64,000 nucleotides of DNA from an uncultured Acidobacteriaceae bacterium (lineage in GTDB: Bacteria; Acidobacteriota; Terriglobia; Terriglobales; Acidobacteriaceae): assembly GCA_937879855.1 (NCBI GenBank), contig CALFMO010000020.1:22304-86303 (forward strand), written 5' to 3'. Under the pieces are notes generated by a model. That model was given only the letters and a program-made list of their open reading frames with translations. It did not search any database and was not told where the DNA came from. Position 1 is the first letter of the stretch. Every line of letters starts with the position of its first letter. Positions 8,123 to 16,992 of the stretch are shown piece after piece. The translations under genes and the position numbers were made by a program.

Positions 8123-9289
8123 CTACTTGCTCTCCGCCACCGACGGGCTCGTTCCAAAGTCCCGGCGGCTATTGGCGGCCGTCCGCGCGGCCTTGGCATT
8201 GACCTGGTTCGCAGCCGCGGCCCCGTAGCGTTCCAGCATCACCGGAGCCATCGTGTTCTCTGCTTCCTTCACAAAGATCATCCGGTTCTCCGAAGCCATG
8301 TCGATGCGCACAAAGTCCCCCAGCTTCACCTGCCCGGTCGCCACCAGGTTCGCCAGCGGAAACACCAGGTTGCGCTCAATCGCCCGCTTCAAATGCCGCG
8401 CCCCGTACCGCGGATCGGTCCCTTCCTTCAGCAAATACTCTTTTACGGCCGCCGTGCAGTTGAACACAAACTGATTCGTCCCTGCGGCCATCAGCACGCG
8501 CTGCTGCACCATTCCCAGTTCGATGTCCAGAATCTGCGCCAGATGCTCGTCGCGCAGCGTCTTGAACACCACCGTCTTGTCGATCCGGTTCATGAACTCC
8601 GGGGTAAACTTCCGCCGCGCCGCTTCCACCGCGGTTCGCTGAATCTTGTCGTCGAACGACTGATCGACCTCAACCGCTTTCGGCGCAAATCCGAAGCCGC
8701 CATCCACCAGCGCCGTCATCTCCCCGGCGCCCAGGTTCGAAGTCATGATGATGATGCACTGCGACAGATCCACCCGCCGGTTATCGCCCAGCGTCAGCGT
8801 GGCCTTGTCCAGAATCCCCAGCAGCAGCTGCCACAGCGAATCCGAAGCCTTCTCGATCTCGTCAAACAGCAGAATCGAGAGCTTCAGCTTCTCGGTGTAC
8901 CACTGGTTCAACGCCTCTTGCGTGAGCAGGGGATGCGTCTCCCGATGCCCCAGATATCCCGGAGGGGAACCAATCAGCTTGGCAATCTCGTGCGAATGCT
9001 GGAACTCGGCGCAGTCAATCTTGATGCAGGCACGCGCGTCCCCAAACAGCGCCTCGGCCATGGCTTCCACCACGCGCGTCTTCCCCGATCCCGTTGGCCC
9101 GAGAAACAGCAGGTTCCCCACCGGACGTCCCGGCGCATTCAACCCCGCCAGAAACATCTGGTAGATTTCCACAACTTTTTCCACTGCCTGCTCCTGCCCC
9201 ACAATGCGGCGGCGCAGGGCGGCATCAAACTCTCCAGCATCGTTGCTGCGGCGGTTGGGATCGAGCACGGTTGCGAGGTTCGTTCTCAT
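8123..9289 (-). CDS. Single-domain ClpB/ClpA-type AAA+ ATPase
   Basis: The 388-aa protein corresponds to the second ATPase module of Hsp100 proteins, without the N domain, first ATPase module or coiled-coil middle domain. Visible elements: Walker A GPTGSGKT (64-71), pore loop GSPPGYLGH with Tyr112, Walker B ILLFDEIEKA (139-148), sensor 1 MTSN, and the C-terminal small domain with sensor 2 GTDPRYGARHLKRAIERN. It should thread or remodel protein substrates as a hexamer. No ClpP-binding loop is evident, so disaggregation or complex remodelling is more likely than proteolysis. It is monocistronic with its own terminator. The tail after residue 350 is Ala-rich and unconserved in appearance. Confidence 0.87.
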   Translation of the reverse strand: MRTNLATVLDPNRRSNDAGEFDAALRRRIVGQEQAVEKVVEIYQMFLAGLNAPGRPVGNLLFLGPTGSGKTRVVEAMAEALFGDARACIKIDCAEFQHSHEIAKLIGSPPGYLGHRETHPLLTQEALNQWYTEKLKLSILLFDEIEKASDSLWQLLLGILDKATLTLGDNRRVDLSQCIIIMTSNLGAGEMTALVDGGFGFAPKAVEVDQSFDDKIQRTAVEAARRKFTPEFMNRIDKTVVFKTLRDEHLAQILDIELGMVQQRVLMAAGTNQFVFNCTAAVKEYLLKEGTDPRYGARHLKRAIERNLVFPLANLVATGQVKLGDFVRIDMASENRMIFVKEAENTMAPVMLERYGAAAANQVNAKAARTAANSRRDFGTSPSVAESK

Positions 9290-9905
9290 GGCTTCATTGC
9301 CCGAAATTACCGGACATTTTCCCTTTCAAGGCCGTTTTCTTCGGCTCTTCTATGGTTATTTCCGACCGTAATGTGCTTTTTGACCTGGAGCCCGTTTTCC
9401 CGGACGCCCTCTGATTCAGTTTCACCGCGCGCGCCTCCGGTTGCCTGAGAGATAAGCAACCCGCTAGCCACGCCTCCAAGAAATTCCGCCGAACGCGGAA
9501 CTCCCACATCCTCCAAGGCTTATCGTCCCCCTACGCCAATTCCAAGCGCCGGAATTCCCCCTCACCCTAATGCGAAGAGAAATAAATTGCGTAAAGGGGG
9601 AAAGGAACCCGCACGAACGATGTGGCAGCCGACTCATGTGGCAGCACAGTGCATGTGGCGACGGACGCATTCGTCCGTCGCGCGCAAGCCTGCCCTGAGC
9701 GAAGTCGAAGGGGCGTAGCCGAGCGGCCCCAGGGCAACACGCACGATCCTAACTTGCAGCTCCGGTCTATGTCTCGGTCTGTGCCCTTGTCACTCTCTAC
9801 TCCGCTCACGCATCAAACAGTACAACCGTCGTACTCCACACGTAACTAGCGACCCTCACCCGCCGCATCTACTATCGCAATCGGGTAGGTATCGCGGAGG
9901 AACGC
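9290..9905. other. 616-bp intergenic region
   Basis: Divergent spacer between the ClpB-like and DUF4015 genes. It holds a composite palindromic repeat at 9650-9730 and otherwise no convincing gene; short frames here (for example minus 9294-9509) lack a ribosome binding site and any recognisable motif. Confidence 0.5.
9650..9730. repeat. Composite palindromic repeat, family A variant
   Basis: CATGTGGCG followed by palindrome ACGGACG-CATT-CGTCCGT at 9661-9678, then a second module with CCCTGAGCGAAGTCGAAGG and GTAGCCGAGCGGCC. The same two-module arrangement is seen inside lpxB (49366-49490). Confidence 0.8.
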
Positions 9906-11744
9906 TTGCGCCTTTCGTCAGCTCGCATCATCACTGCTATCTCTTGTCTCTTTTTCGCCGCCGCCGCATGGCGCATCGCCTCTCATTCTTCCTCCGACTT
10001 CACCGCCGAAGCCCAGACATCGAAGCCCGCGACCGCGGCGCAACTGCATCCCGCCAGCGCCTCGATCCCAGACCCCGCGAAGCCCATGGTTCCTCTGGCC
10101 GCCCCCGGCACGGAAATATACACCGCCAAGCGCGGCGAAGCCATCCCCACGATCGCCCGCCGTTATCTGGGACGCACTTCTTATCTGACATCTGCCGAAC
10201 TGGCCGACGCCATCCGCCACGCCAACGGCGACCGGACCGCCAACATCCTCAAGGCGAACGAGAACATCATCATTCCTGGAATCCTCTCCGCCCCTGTCAC
10301 CGAAAAAACGATCCCGGTCCCCAAAGACTTTGAAGTCCGCGCCATCTACCTGACCGGCATCATGGCGGGCAGCGACCACGGGCTCCGCATCATCCGCCAC
10401 TGGCGCGAAGTGGGCGGCAACGCCGTGGTCTTCGACATTAAGGACTCCGACGGCAGCGTCACCATCCCCTATGAACATCCGCTGCTAGGCCAGCACAACG
10501 TCTACATCCATGACGTGCCGAAGTTCGTCCACTTCGTGCACCAGCAAAACATGCATGCCATCGCCCGCATCGCCATCTTCCGCGACGAGCGCCTGGTCAA
10601 GGCTCATCCCGAACTCGCCGTCCAATCCCGCCGCAACCACACTGCATGGCGCGAAAACGGCAAGCTGGTCTGGACCGATCCCAGCCAGCCCAAAGTTCAG
10701 GACTACAACATCGCCCTGGCCAAGCACGTAGCCCAGCTCGGCGCCGACGAAATCCAGTTCGACTACGTCCGCTTCCCCGCCGAAGGCGACCAGAAAGACG
10801 CCCAGTTCGTCTACCAAAACGGCCAAGAAGCAGCAGCGGTGGCAGACGCCGGCGATGCCCCTAGCTCATGTGGCGACGGCCGCCTCGGCCGTCCCGCGAC
10901 GGCGCAGCCGAGCGGCCCAGCAACGAGAGTCGAAACGATGCAAGGCGGAAACACCGCCGATGCGAAGCCAGCCGGAGCGACCACGACAGCGACCTCAGGC
11001 CCAGCTGCAAAAGCGACCTCCAGCCCAGCCGCGAAGCGGCGAAAGAATGCAGCCCACGGCGCAAGCCGTGGGACCGACGGCCAAAGCCAGACAGCCCCGG
11101 AGGGGCGCAAGACAAAGACCGGATGTAAATTAGCCGCCAAACCGCGCGGCCCGCAACGCACCGATGTCATCACCGCCTTCCTGAAAAAGGCCTACGCCGA
11201 ACTCCATCCCACCGGCGTCTTGTTCTCGCTCGACGTCTTCGGCGTGATGGCCTGGCAACGCCAGGTCGACCTCTCCCACACCGGACAAGACATCGTCGGT
11301 ATGGCCCACTACTGCGACGTGCTCAGCCCCATGATCTACCCGTCACACTTCTTCGGCATGGACGGCATTGCCCGCCCCGGCGACGAACCCGCCCACTTCA
11401 TCGGCGAGTCCATGGACCGCTTCGAGCTCATCACCAAAGGCAGCGGCGTGGTGATCCGCCCCTGGCTGCAAGCCTTCCACTGGCGAACCAAGACCTACTC
11501 GCCCGAATACATCAAGGTCCAGGTAGAGACCGCCAAGACCAAAGGCGGCATCGGATTCTTGTTCTGGAACGCCGCCAACGACTACAGCAAGCCCTACACC
11601 GCCATGCCCGAAATGAAGTCGGCCAACTTCAAGGAAGGCCAGAAAGACCCAAAGTATTTCCGCGGCGACGAACTCCCCGCGACAGCAGTGAAGGCAAGTC
11701 TGACTCCAGGATCCGGCGCGGCTGCAGCTACCGCACTCCCCTAA
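9906..11744 (+). CDS. DUF4015-type putative glycoside hydrolase with LysM-like N terminus and repeat-encoded insert
   Basis: Predicted exported 612-aa protein. The TTG start at 9906 has GGAGG at 9896-9900. A hydrophobic leader is followed by a LysM-like segment (EIYTAKRGEAIPTIARRYLG, about residues 70-120) suggesting cell-wall or polysaccharide binding. Next comes the start of a TIM-barrel-like DUF4015 domain (VRAIYLTGIMAGSDHGLRII ... GGNAVVFDIKDSDG ... IARIAIFRDERL ... QFDYVRFPAEGD), which resumes at TDVITAFLKKAYAELHPTG ... FSLDVFGVMAW and ends near FLFWNAANDYSKPY. Residues about 317-415 between the halves are not domain sequence: they are translated dispersed repeats (families A and C) that keep the frame open. 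Whether the enzyme folds around this insert is unknown. Confidence 0.82.
   Translation: MRLSSARIITAISCLFFAAAAWRIASHSSSDFTAEAQTSKPATAAQLHPASASIPDPAKPMVPLAAPGTEIYTAKRGEAIPTIARRYLGRTSYLTSAELADAIRHANGDRTANILKANENIIIPGILSAPVTEKTIPVPKDFEVRAIYLTGIMAGSDHGLRIIRHWREVGGNAVVFDIKDSDGSVTIPYEHPLLGQHNVYIHDVPKFVHFVHQQNMHAIARIAIFRDERLVKAHPELAVQSRRNHTAWRENGKLVWTDPSQPKVQDYNIALAKHVAQLGADEIQFDYVRFPAEGDQKDAQFVYQNGQEAAAVADAGDAPSSCGDGRLGRPATAQPSGPATRVETMQGGNTADAKPAGATTTATSGPAAKATSSPAAKRRKNAAHGASRGTDGQSQTAPEGRKTKTGCKLAAKPRGPQRTDVITAFLKKAYAELHPTGVLFSLDVFGVMAWQRQVDLSHTGQDIVGMAHYCDVLSPMIYPSHFFGMDGIARPGDEPAHFIGESMDRFELITKGSGVVIRPWLQAFHWRTKTYSPEYIKVQVETAKTKGGIGFLFWNAANDYSKPYTAMPEMKSANFKEGQKDPKYFRGDELPATAVKASLTPGSGAAAATALP
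10866..10925. repeat. Family A palindromic repeat inside a coding sequence
   Basis: CATGTGGCGACGGCCG-CCT-CGGCCGTC with GCAGCCGAGCGGCCC following, in phase within the DUF4015 gene. The palindrome arms are at 10875-10882 and 10886-10893. Close relative of 9650-9730. Confidence 0.85.
11026..11116 (+). repeat. Family C repeat inside a coding sequence, copy 2
   Basis: Near-identical over its first 50 bp to 1977-2030 (CAGCCGCGAAGCGGCGAAAG, then CAGCCCACGGCGCAAGCCGTGG) and again at CCCCGGAGGGGCGC. Here it is translated as part of the DUF4015 protein, while copy 1 is intergenic. Confidence 0.88.
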
Positions 11745-11747
11745 ACA

Positions 11748-12170
11748 GTGGAAATGTTGACCTTCATCAGCGGCAAACAAACATCGCTGAGCACAATCGG
11801 AAGGAAGGCGTGGGTGGTCTTGCGCTTTGTATTGTTCGGCCTTGGCGGCCTTTGGCTCTTGATAATTTTCTTTTTTGAATTCATCGAAGGAGTCCGCCCG
11901 CAACCCGGTACCGCCATCTTCATCAGCCCGCTGCTCGCTCTGCCCATCGCGCTGGTTGGAGCACTGATGATGCTCTTCGCCGTTGGCGCATGGGGACAAT
12001 GGGCATACTTGTGGGTGATCCTCTCCATCCCGATCACATTCCTCCTGGTCGGAACCGTCCTTCCGGGCGACAAAGGTTTGGCGATTGGCCTGGCGATTGC
12101 GGTAACAGCCTCCGCGAGCAATGCCGCGGTCCGATTTTATTATCGGCGGCGAAGGACGCATTCGTCCTAG
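11748..12170 (+). CDS. Uncharacterised membrane protein (140 aa)
   Basis: Begins three bases after the DUF4015 stop (GTG 11748; ATG 11754 also possible), so probably co-transcribed with it. Four hydrophobic segments are visible: LRFVLFGLGGLWLLIIFFF, FISPLLALPIALVGALMML, WAYLWVILSIPITFLLVG and a weaker AIGLAIAVTASASNAA. The last residues (RRRRTHSS) and the stop codon come from a palindromic repeat at 12145-12178, so the natural C terminus has probably been replaced. No known family. Confidence 0.6.
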   Translation: MEMLTFISGKQTSLSTIGRKAWVVLRFVLFGLGGLWLLIIFFFEFIEGVRPQPGTAIFISPLLALPIALVGALMMLFAVGAWGQWAYLWVILSIPITFLLVGTVLPGDKGLAIGLAIAVTASASNAAVRFYYRRRRTHSS

Positions 12171-12178
12171 TCGCTCGC
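12145..12178. repeat. Palindromic repeat supplying a stop codon, family A variant
   Basis: GGCGAAGGACG-CATT-CGTCCTAG followed by TCGCTCGCGCAG. The right arm of the palindrome (CGTCCT, 12163-12168) runs into the TAG stop codon of the membrane protein. Confidence 0.7.
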
Positions 12179-12310
12179 GCAGGGACAACGCCGGGTGCCC
12201 CATCCTAGCCGCGTTCTTTGCGGCTAGGGTGGGGATTTTGACTTTCAGGCTTGTGAAGCGAACACTCCTGTCCGCTGCCTTTGACTGAATCACCAGTCAT
12301 CCTGAGCAAG

Positions 12311-12344
12311 GATTGGTCTTTGCGCCCAAGCGCAAAGACCAATC
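12311..12344. repeat. Perfect 15-bp inverted repeat (hairpin)
   Basis: GATTGGTCTTTGCGC and its exact reverse complement around a CCAA loop. It sits inside a broken copy of the repeat word CCTGAGC...GTCGAAGG (also seen whole at 9692-9710), as if one repeat were inserted in another. Confidence 0.8.
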
Positions 12345-12456
12345 GCGGTCGAAGGCCCCCTACCCCTCCCACACTGCCCCGCGGACCGAAGCGACACGCC
12401 TCACGAAACCCCTTGGCATCCCTCCCCAACAGGTGTACAAAGGACGCGACATGAGG

Positions 12457-12490
12457 GGGTCATGGCGAAGCTACGCCATGGCCCTTTTTT
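12457..12490 (+). terminator. Terminator-like hairpin directly upstream of the HD-GHKL gene
   Basis: Stem GGGTCATGGCG (12457-12467), loop AAGCTA, stem CGCCATGGCCC (12474-12484) with a single G-T pair, then six Ts (12485-12490). The next gene's AAAGGAG follows within seven bases and its ATG 20 bases later, so the hairpin is in a position to act as an attenuator. It could also simply end transcripts from the preceding genes. Confidence 0.8.
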
Positions 12491-12510
12491 GTCTCTAAAA
12501 GGAGCTTAGA

Positions 12511-14553
12511 ATGGAATTCGCTGGCAAGATCGAGGAAACGGCGAGTACCGCGCCGTCATTGGAAGCGTTTTCTAGGTGCAGCCTCTATGCAATCAAAGAC
12601 TCCGTCACAAAAATACTGGAAATCATCGGCAGGGAAGGAATCTTCGCAGAATACACGCGACACGACATATCCCATATAAACAAGCTTCTCGAAATGCTTG
12701 ACTGGTTGGTCCCACACGCCACGCGGCAGCGGATGACGGTAGCGGACTGCCTAATGGTTACGCTCGCGATTTATTTTCACGACCTCGGAATGGCGGTGAC
12801 ACGTGACGAATTCGACCGAAGGTATGAATCAGCTTACCCAGAGTTTAAAGACCAATATCTGTTTGGGGGGCCGGACGGACCCGACTATCGCGAAAGAATT
12901 AACAGGATGTCCCCTGACGAGTCCGAGAGGTTCCTTTACCAAGAGTTTGTCCGCACACGCCACGCTGAGCGGATTCGCGCGTGGGTAATCGGGAAGTCGC
13001 CGACGCAGTTAGGGGCCAGCGACCAAATAACCCAGGAACTCGAGAAACTACTCGAGGGGCTTGGCGCAAAATTCAGGAGGGATCTCGGCGTCGTATGCGA
13101 AAGCCACCACCTTGACGATCTCGCAAATCTCGACAAGTACAAACCCTCCCAACCCTACGGCTCCGAACCGCAGGAGTCTGCTAACCTGCAGTACTGTGCC
13201 ATCCTCCTCAGAACCGCTGACTTACTCCACGTCACAAAAGACCGCACGCCCTCCGTCAGTTTCAGAATCGTTAATCCGTCAGACCCGAAAAGCATAGAGG
13301 AATGGCACAAGCAAATGGCGGTGACCACGGTCAGGCCCAAGCCAGGCCTCGACAAAGAGGGAAACGTCGACCCTGGCGCCGAAACGGACACTATTGAGAT
13401 TCACGGATACTTTACCGAGCCCGAAGGGTTCTTTTCACTAAGTGCCTACCTAAACTACGCGAGAAAGCAACTACAGAAGAGCAATGAATGGGCAGAGATT
13501 GCACGTAAAAAAAAGGGAGCCCCGTACGATTTTCCTTGGCGTGACATCGATGACTCAAACTGCGAAGCAGAAGGCTTTATCAATAAGCAATTCGAGTTCA
13601 CGCTAGATCAGGCAAAGGTTCTCGATCTCCTGACCGGACATCGACTTTACAATGACAGCAGCGTGGTCCTGCGGGAGCTAGTGCAAAACTCGCTTGACGC
13701 GGTTCGAGTTCAGTGGGAATACGTAGCAGGTTCTATAAGCGAAGGAGAGGTGAACATCCAGTGGGACACGAAGGAAAGGTTACTTATCGTTGAAGATAAC
13801 GGAACCGGGATGACGCAGGAAGTAATCGACAAGCACTTTCTGAAGGTGGGGTCGTCACTATACCAGGACGAGGAATTCCGAAAACGACACCCAGAATTTA
13901 GCGCGATCAGCCGATTTGGAATCGGAGTTCTTTCGACGTTTATGGTTTCCGATGAGGTCGAAGTGATCACGTGCCACCCGGACGACGACCAAGCGCGAAA
14001 GCTCAGCCTCAGAAACCTACATGGCAAGTACCTCATAAGGCTTGTCGAGAAGGATGCGGCCGATCTCCCGCGCCGCATCCAGCCGCACGGAACCCAAGTG
14101 AAACTTAGATTGCGATCAACTGCGGACCTTCAGAACGTCTTGGGTACAGCACGGCGCTGGATACTGTTTCCGAGGTGCACGGTCACCGTTCGCATCGATC
14201 GTGAGGCTCCCGTAACTGTCGGGTTTCCCGATCCTAAGGCAGCGCTCGCGGACGGCCTCTCAAGGTATGGCCTTACGCCCACCCGAAATCCAGGCGCAAA
14301 TCCGAAAGCGCAAGAAATCAAAGTAGACCAAACAACGAAGAACGGAATAACCCTAGCGTATGCGCTCCAATGGTCAGACTATTTCCAAGAGTGGGAGTTT
14401 TTGCCATCCTACTACATCCGTGACGAGGTAACGCCTGACTTCACGGGTACGTGCGTGGAAGGAGTAGAGGGTCGACTTCAATTCCCCCGGCTACGAGGGC
14501 TATCCCATATTTGCAATCGCAAATTCAGTCGGCCTTGGTGCACCCAAAACTAA
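12511..14553 (+). pseudogene. HD-domain / HSP90-like ATPase protein, N-terminal part (frameshifted)
   Basis: ATG at 12511 with AAAGGAG at 12497-12503. Residues about 30-100 carry a metal-dependent HD-type signature: TRHDISH (His51, His55) and IYFHDLGM (His90, Asp91), with a later CESHHLDDL. Residues about 360-500 form a GHKL/HSP90-like ATP-binding domain: RELVQNSLDA (Asn393), VEDNGTGM (Asp429) and RFGIGVLSTFM (near 468). This fusion suggests a nucleotide-responsive enzyme, possibly a phage-defence or stress effector, but no function is established here. The frame changes at about 14464-14474: in-frame residues after CVEGV become unrelated and stop at 14553, while the +1 frame continues the natural protein for another 378 codons. 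One base too many in GTAGAGGGTC explains this. Base use is visibly less GC-rich than in neighbours. Confidence 0.75.
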
Positions 14554-15604
14554 TGTCGCAAGGCTGGGCTTTGAGGCGACCACGGAGCGCAACTCGCTGC
14601 TTAAGGATGTTTATCAGATCTATTGCGAGCATATCATGAGCGAGATCAACGCGCTACAAAAGCAGCGTTCCTTCTCCCTCACATGGGCCCTCAGCGAGAC
14701 CCCTTGGCTGACGGGCCCCTTGCTTTCCAATCGGTCCCCAAGCCGACGCTCCGTTCCAATGGACCGCAGTGCGCTCCTAGAGGCAGTAGCCTCAATCCCT
14801 TATCTTCCCTTGGAGGAGCAGGGGACAAGGATTGCATTATCGCCGAAGGAACTAGCGGTTCGTCCCTTCTTTTGGACAGTTGAAAGCGCGTTCTTTAAAT
14901 CCGCGGAAGCACTACTGAAAGAAGTTCCAACCTCGTCAGCAATTTCTAAGCTTTCCCAAGGCTTTGGCGCTGACGCATTCCAGATGCCACCGGGGCCATT
15001 CCTATCGTCCCTTCCATACGAGCCGGTACTTGAGGCCCTTCCGTTTAACGAGCGAGAGGTAGACAGGATAATAGTCCATAAGGCACAGCGGCGCGTTGAC
15101 ATGAGGTGGAAGCCTGCCGGGGATAACTTATGGTTGTCACAACCCCTCTTTGGGCCCAGCCCGGTCGGCGATCTCGCGATGCGCTTTTATGAGATGAGGG
15201 TAGGAAGAAGAAGAGCATACTCAGAGGTCTTGGTGCCCCGAGGAAAGGTTGAGGTTGAGGGCCTCAACCGCGAAACCGCCGTCGTTAACAGGAGGCAGGT
15301 GTTCGTGATTCCAGGTACGCAGTACGCCCATTTCCTAGCCAGCCGATTAATTGAGGTTGAGAAGTCGCCGGGACCTCACATCATCGCTACGTGCGTAATA
15401 GCCTTGATGGCTCTACTCCGAGGGGTTCGCATTGCCGATGCCACAGAGTACATTCGCGAACAGACGGCTAGTATCCAACAGATTAGTCGTTACGGATACC
15501 TCGATATGGCGTCGGTACCCGACCTAGCGGAGGCCCTGAATTCCACCGACTTCGCCACCTTTGACCCTTCCGCTTGGTCTCGAAGAGGGGGAGAAACGGA
15601 GTGA
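14468..15604 (+). pseudogene. HD-domain / HSP90-like ATPase protein, C-terminal part
   Basis: Continuation of the preceding gene in another frame, open from 14468 (RVDFNSPGYEGYPIFAIANS) to TGA 15602-15604. Joined, the protein would be about 1030 aa. The segment runs without a break through the old stop (ATTERNSLLKDVYQIYCEHI) into a helical region with FSLTWALSETPWLTG, and ends with a part resembling no family I know (VDRIIVHKAQRRVDMRW, FVIPGTQYAHFLASRLIEVE). An internal ATG at 14636 could allow separate translation but has no clear ribosome binding site. Either the gene is decayed or one base is wrong in the assembly. Confidence 0.65.
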
Positions 15605-15931
15605 ATCCATAACGAGAAAAAGGGCCGATAGGCTAAGTTAGGACACATTTCTCAGACCCGATCGATATCGCGCGTCGGCCAGCACTCCCAGCAACCGCCA
15701 TCAAGCCACCCCCTTTCCCCACAGCCTTCCACAGCCCAACCCTGTGACATACAACCTTTACTCAGACAGAAAACCCGCAGCCCGCGCGGGACTCCCCGCC
15801 ACAAAGGTAAAAGCAGCGGTCGCGACAAGAGCCGCGAAAGGAAGTTACTGAGAATTGACAACCGGGAACTGAGAGCTCGTTTGTCCTCAGATATAATTGT
15901 CGGGTAGCGACGCAGCTTTCAAGGAGTTCGC
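15605..15931. other. 327-bp intergenic region with an ilvE -10 candidate
   Basis: No gene seen. A TATAAT at 15892-15897 lies 35 bp upstream of the ilvE start and may be its -10 element; a TTGACA at 15855-15860 is too distant (31 bp) to be its standard -35. A short minus-strand frame across the region looks spurious. Confidence 0.4.
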
Positions 15932-16888
15932 ATGGCGATTGAGAAGACCGAGAAGATCTGGCACAACGGCAAGCTTATCAACTGGGACGACGCGACCATT
16001 CATGTGATGTCGCACGTTGTCCACTACGGCTCTTCGGTCTTCGAAGGCATTCGCTGCTACGAACTGCCCAGCGGCCCAGCCATTTTCCGAGCCAATGAAC
16101 ACATGCAGCGGCTGCTCGACTCTGCCAAGGTCTACCGCATCGACGTCGACTTCACCCGCGAGCAACTGGTCAAGGGCATGCTCGATGTGGTCGGGCACAA
16201 CGGCGCGTGGCCGTGCTATGTGCGTCCGATCGTCCTGCGCGGATATGGCGAGGCGGGCGTGAATCCGTTCAACTCACCGACCGAGGTCTACATCATCAAT
16301 TATCCGTGGGGAAAGTATCTGGGCGGCGAGGCCGATGGCTGCGACGTGTGCGTCTCGTCGTGGACGCGGCTGGCGCCCAATACGCTGCCGGCCATGTCGA
16401 AGTCGGGCGCAAATTACATGAACTCGCAGCTCATCAAGATGGAAGCCATCGTCAACGGCTATGCAGAAGGCATCGCGCTCGACGTGGGCGGATTCGTCAG
16501 CGAGGGCTCGGGAGAGAATTTGTTCCTGGTGCACCGCGATAAGCTGATCACCGCGCCGCTGGGCAACTCGGTGCTGCCCGGCATCACGCGCGACTCGGTC
16601 GTGCAGATCGCACACGACCTGAACATTCCCGTGGTCGAGCAGATGATTCCGCGGGAGATGCTCTACATCGCCGACGAAGTATTCTTCACCGGAACCGCGG
16701 CAGAGATCACCGCGATCCGCTCGGTCGACAAGATCAAGGTCGGCAAGGGCACGCTCGGCCCCATCACCAAGGCCCTGCAAAAAGAGTTTTACGCCATCGT
16801 GCGCGGAGAGAAGAGCGACCGGCACAACTGGCTGACACCTGTCCCGGTGGGAAGCAAGGTCCGTAGCAAGCAGCCGGTGGGCGTATAA
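15932..16888 (+). CDS. ilvE: Branched-chain amino acid aminotransferase
   Basis: PLP enzyme for the last step of Leu, Ile and Val synthesis, using glutamate as amino donor; cytoplasmic. The 318-aa length is normal for IlvE. Motifs: HYGSSVFEGIRCYE near residue 31, the PLP lysine in AMSKSGANYMNSQ (Lys157), EGIALDVGGFVSEGSGENLF and the phosphate-binding LPGITRDSV plus FFTGTAAEITAIRSVD. AAGGAG lies a correct distance before the ATG. It appears monocistronic, with a terminator 35 bp after the stop. Confidence 0.96.
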   Translation: MAIEKTEKIWHNGKLINWDDATIHVMSHVVHYGSSVFEGIRCYELPSGPAIFRANEHMQRLLDSAKVYRIDVDFTREQLVKGMLDVVGHNGAWPCYVRPIVLRGYGEAGVNPFNSPTEVYIINYPWGKYLGGEADGCDVCVSSWTRLAPNTLPAMSKSGANYMNSQLIKMEAIVNGYAEGIALDVGGFVSEGSGENLFLVHRDKLITAPLGNSVLPGITRDSVVQIAHDLNIPVVEQMIPREMLYIADEVFFTGTAAEITAIRSVDKIKVGKGTLGPITKALQKEFYAIVRGEKSDRHNWLTPVPVGSKVRSKQPVGV

Positions 16889-16922
16889 TTCAGGCGTTCC
16901 GAATTCACGTTCGCACAAATTG

Positions 16923-16947
16923 AGAGGGCGCGACAAGCGCCCTCTTT
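16923..16947 (+). terminator. Intrinsic terminator after ilvE
   Basis: Nine-bp perfect stem AGAGGGCGC / GCGCCCTCT with loop GACAA, then TT and C. Short U-tract, but strong stem and correct placement between ilvE and the next gene. Confidence 0.7.
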
Positions 16948-16992
16948 CATCCCTGCATCCCAGAACGAATCACCCCACTCAAGGAGGAAACA

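Larger units (their letters stand above)
12171..12510. other. 340-bp leader region with two strong hairpins
   Basis: Gap before the HD-GHKL gene. It contains a 15-bp hairpin at 12311-12344 and a terminator-like hairpin at 12457-12490. A short frame through the second hairpin (from ATG 12451 to TAA 12498) could encode a 15-residue leader peptide, but there is no good ribosome binding site for it. Confidence 0.5.

Noticed and set aside
9294..9509. Minus-strand frame upstream of the ClpB-like gene
   Set aside because: No motif, weak start, and a parallel frame of equal length overlaps it.
12313..12498. 61-codon frame in the leader of the HD-GHKL gene
   Set aside because: It runs through two hairpins and repeat sequence and has no homology-like features; only the last 15 codons from ATG 12451 remain a possible leader peptide.
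15652..15861. Minus-strand 69-codon frame before ilvE
   Set aside because: Low-complexity composition with many Trp/Gly/Arg, no ribosome binding site; looks like translated repeat sequence.
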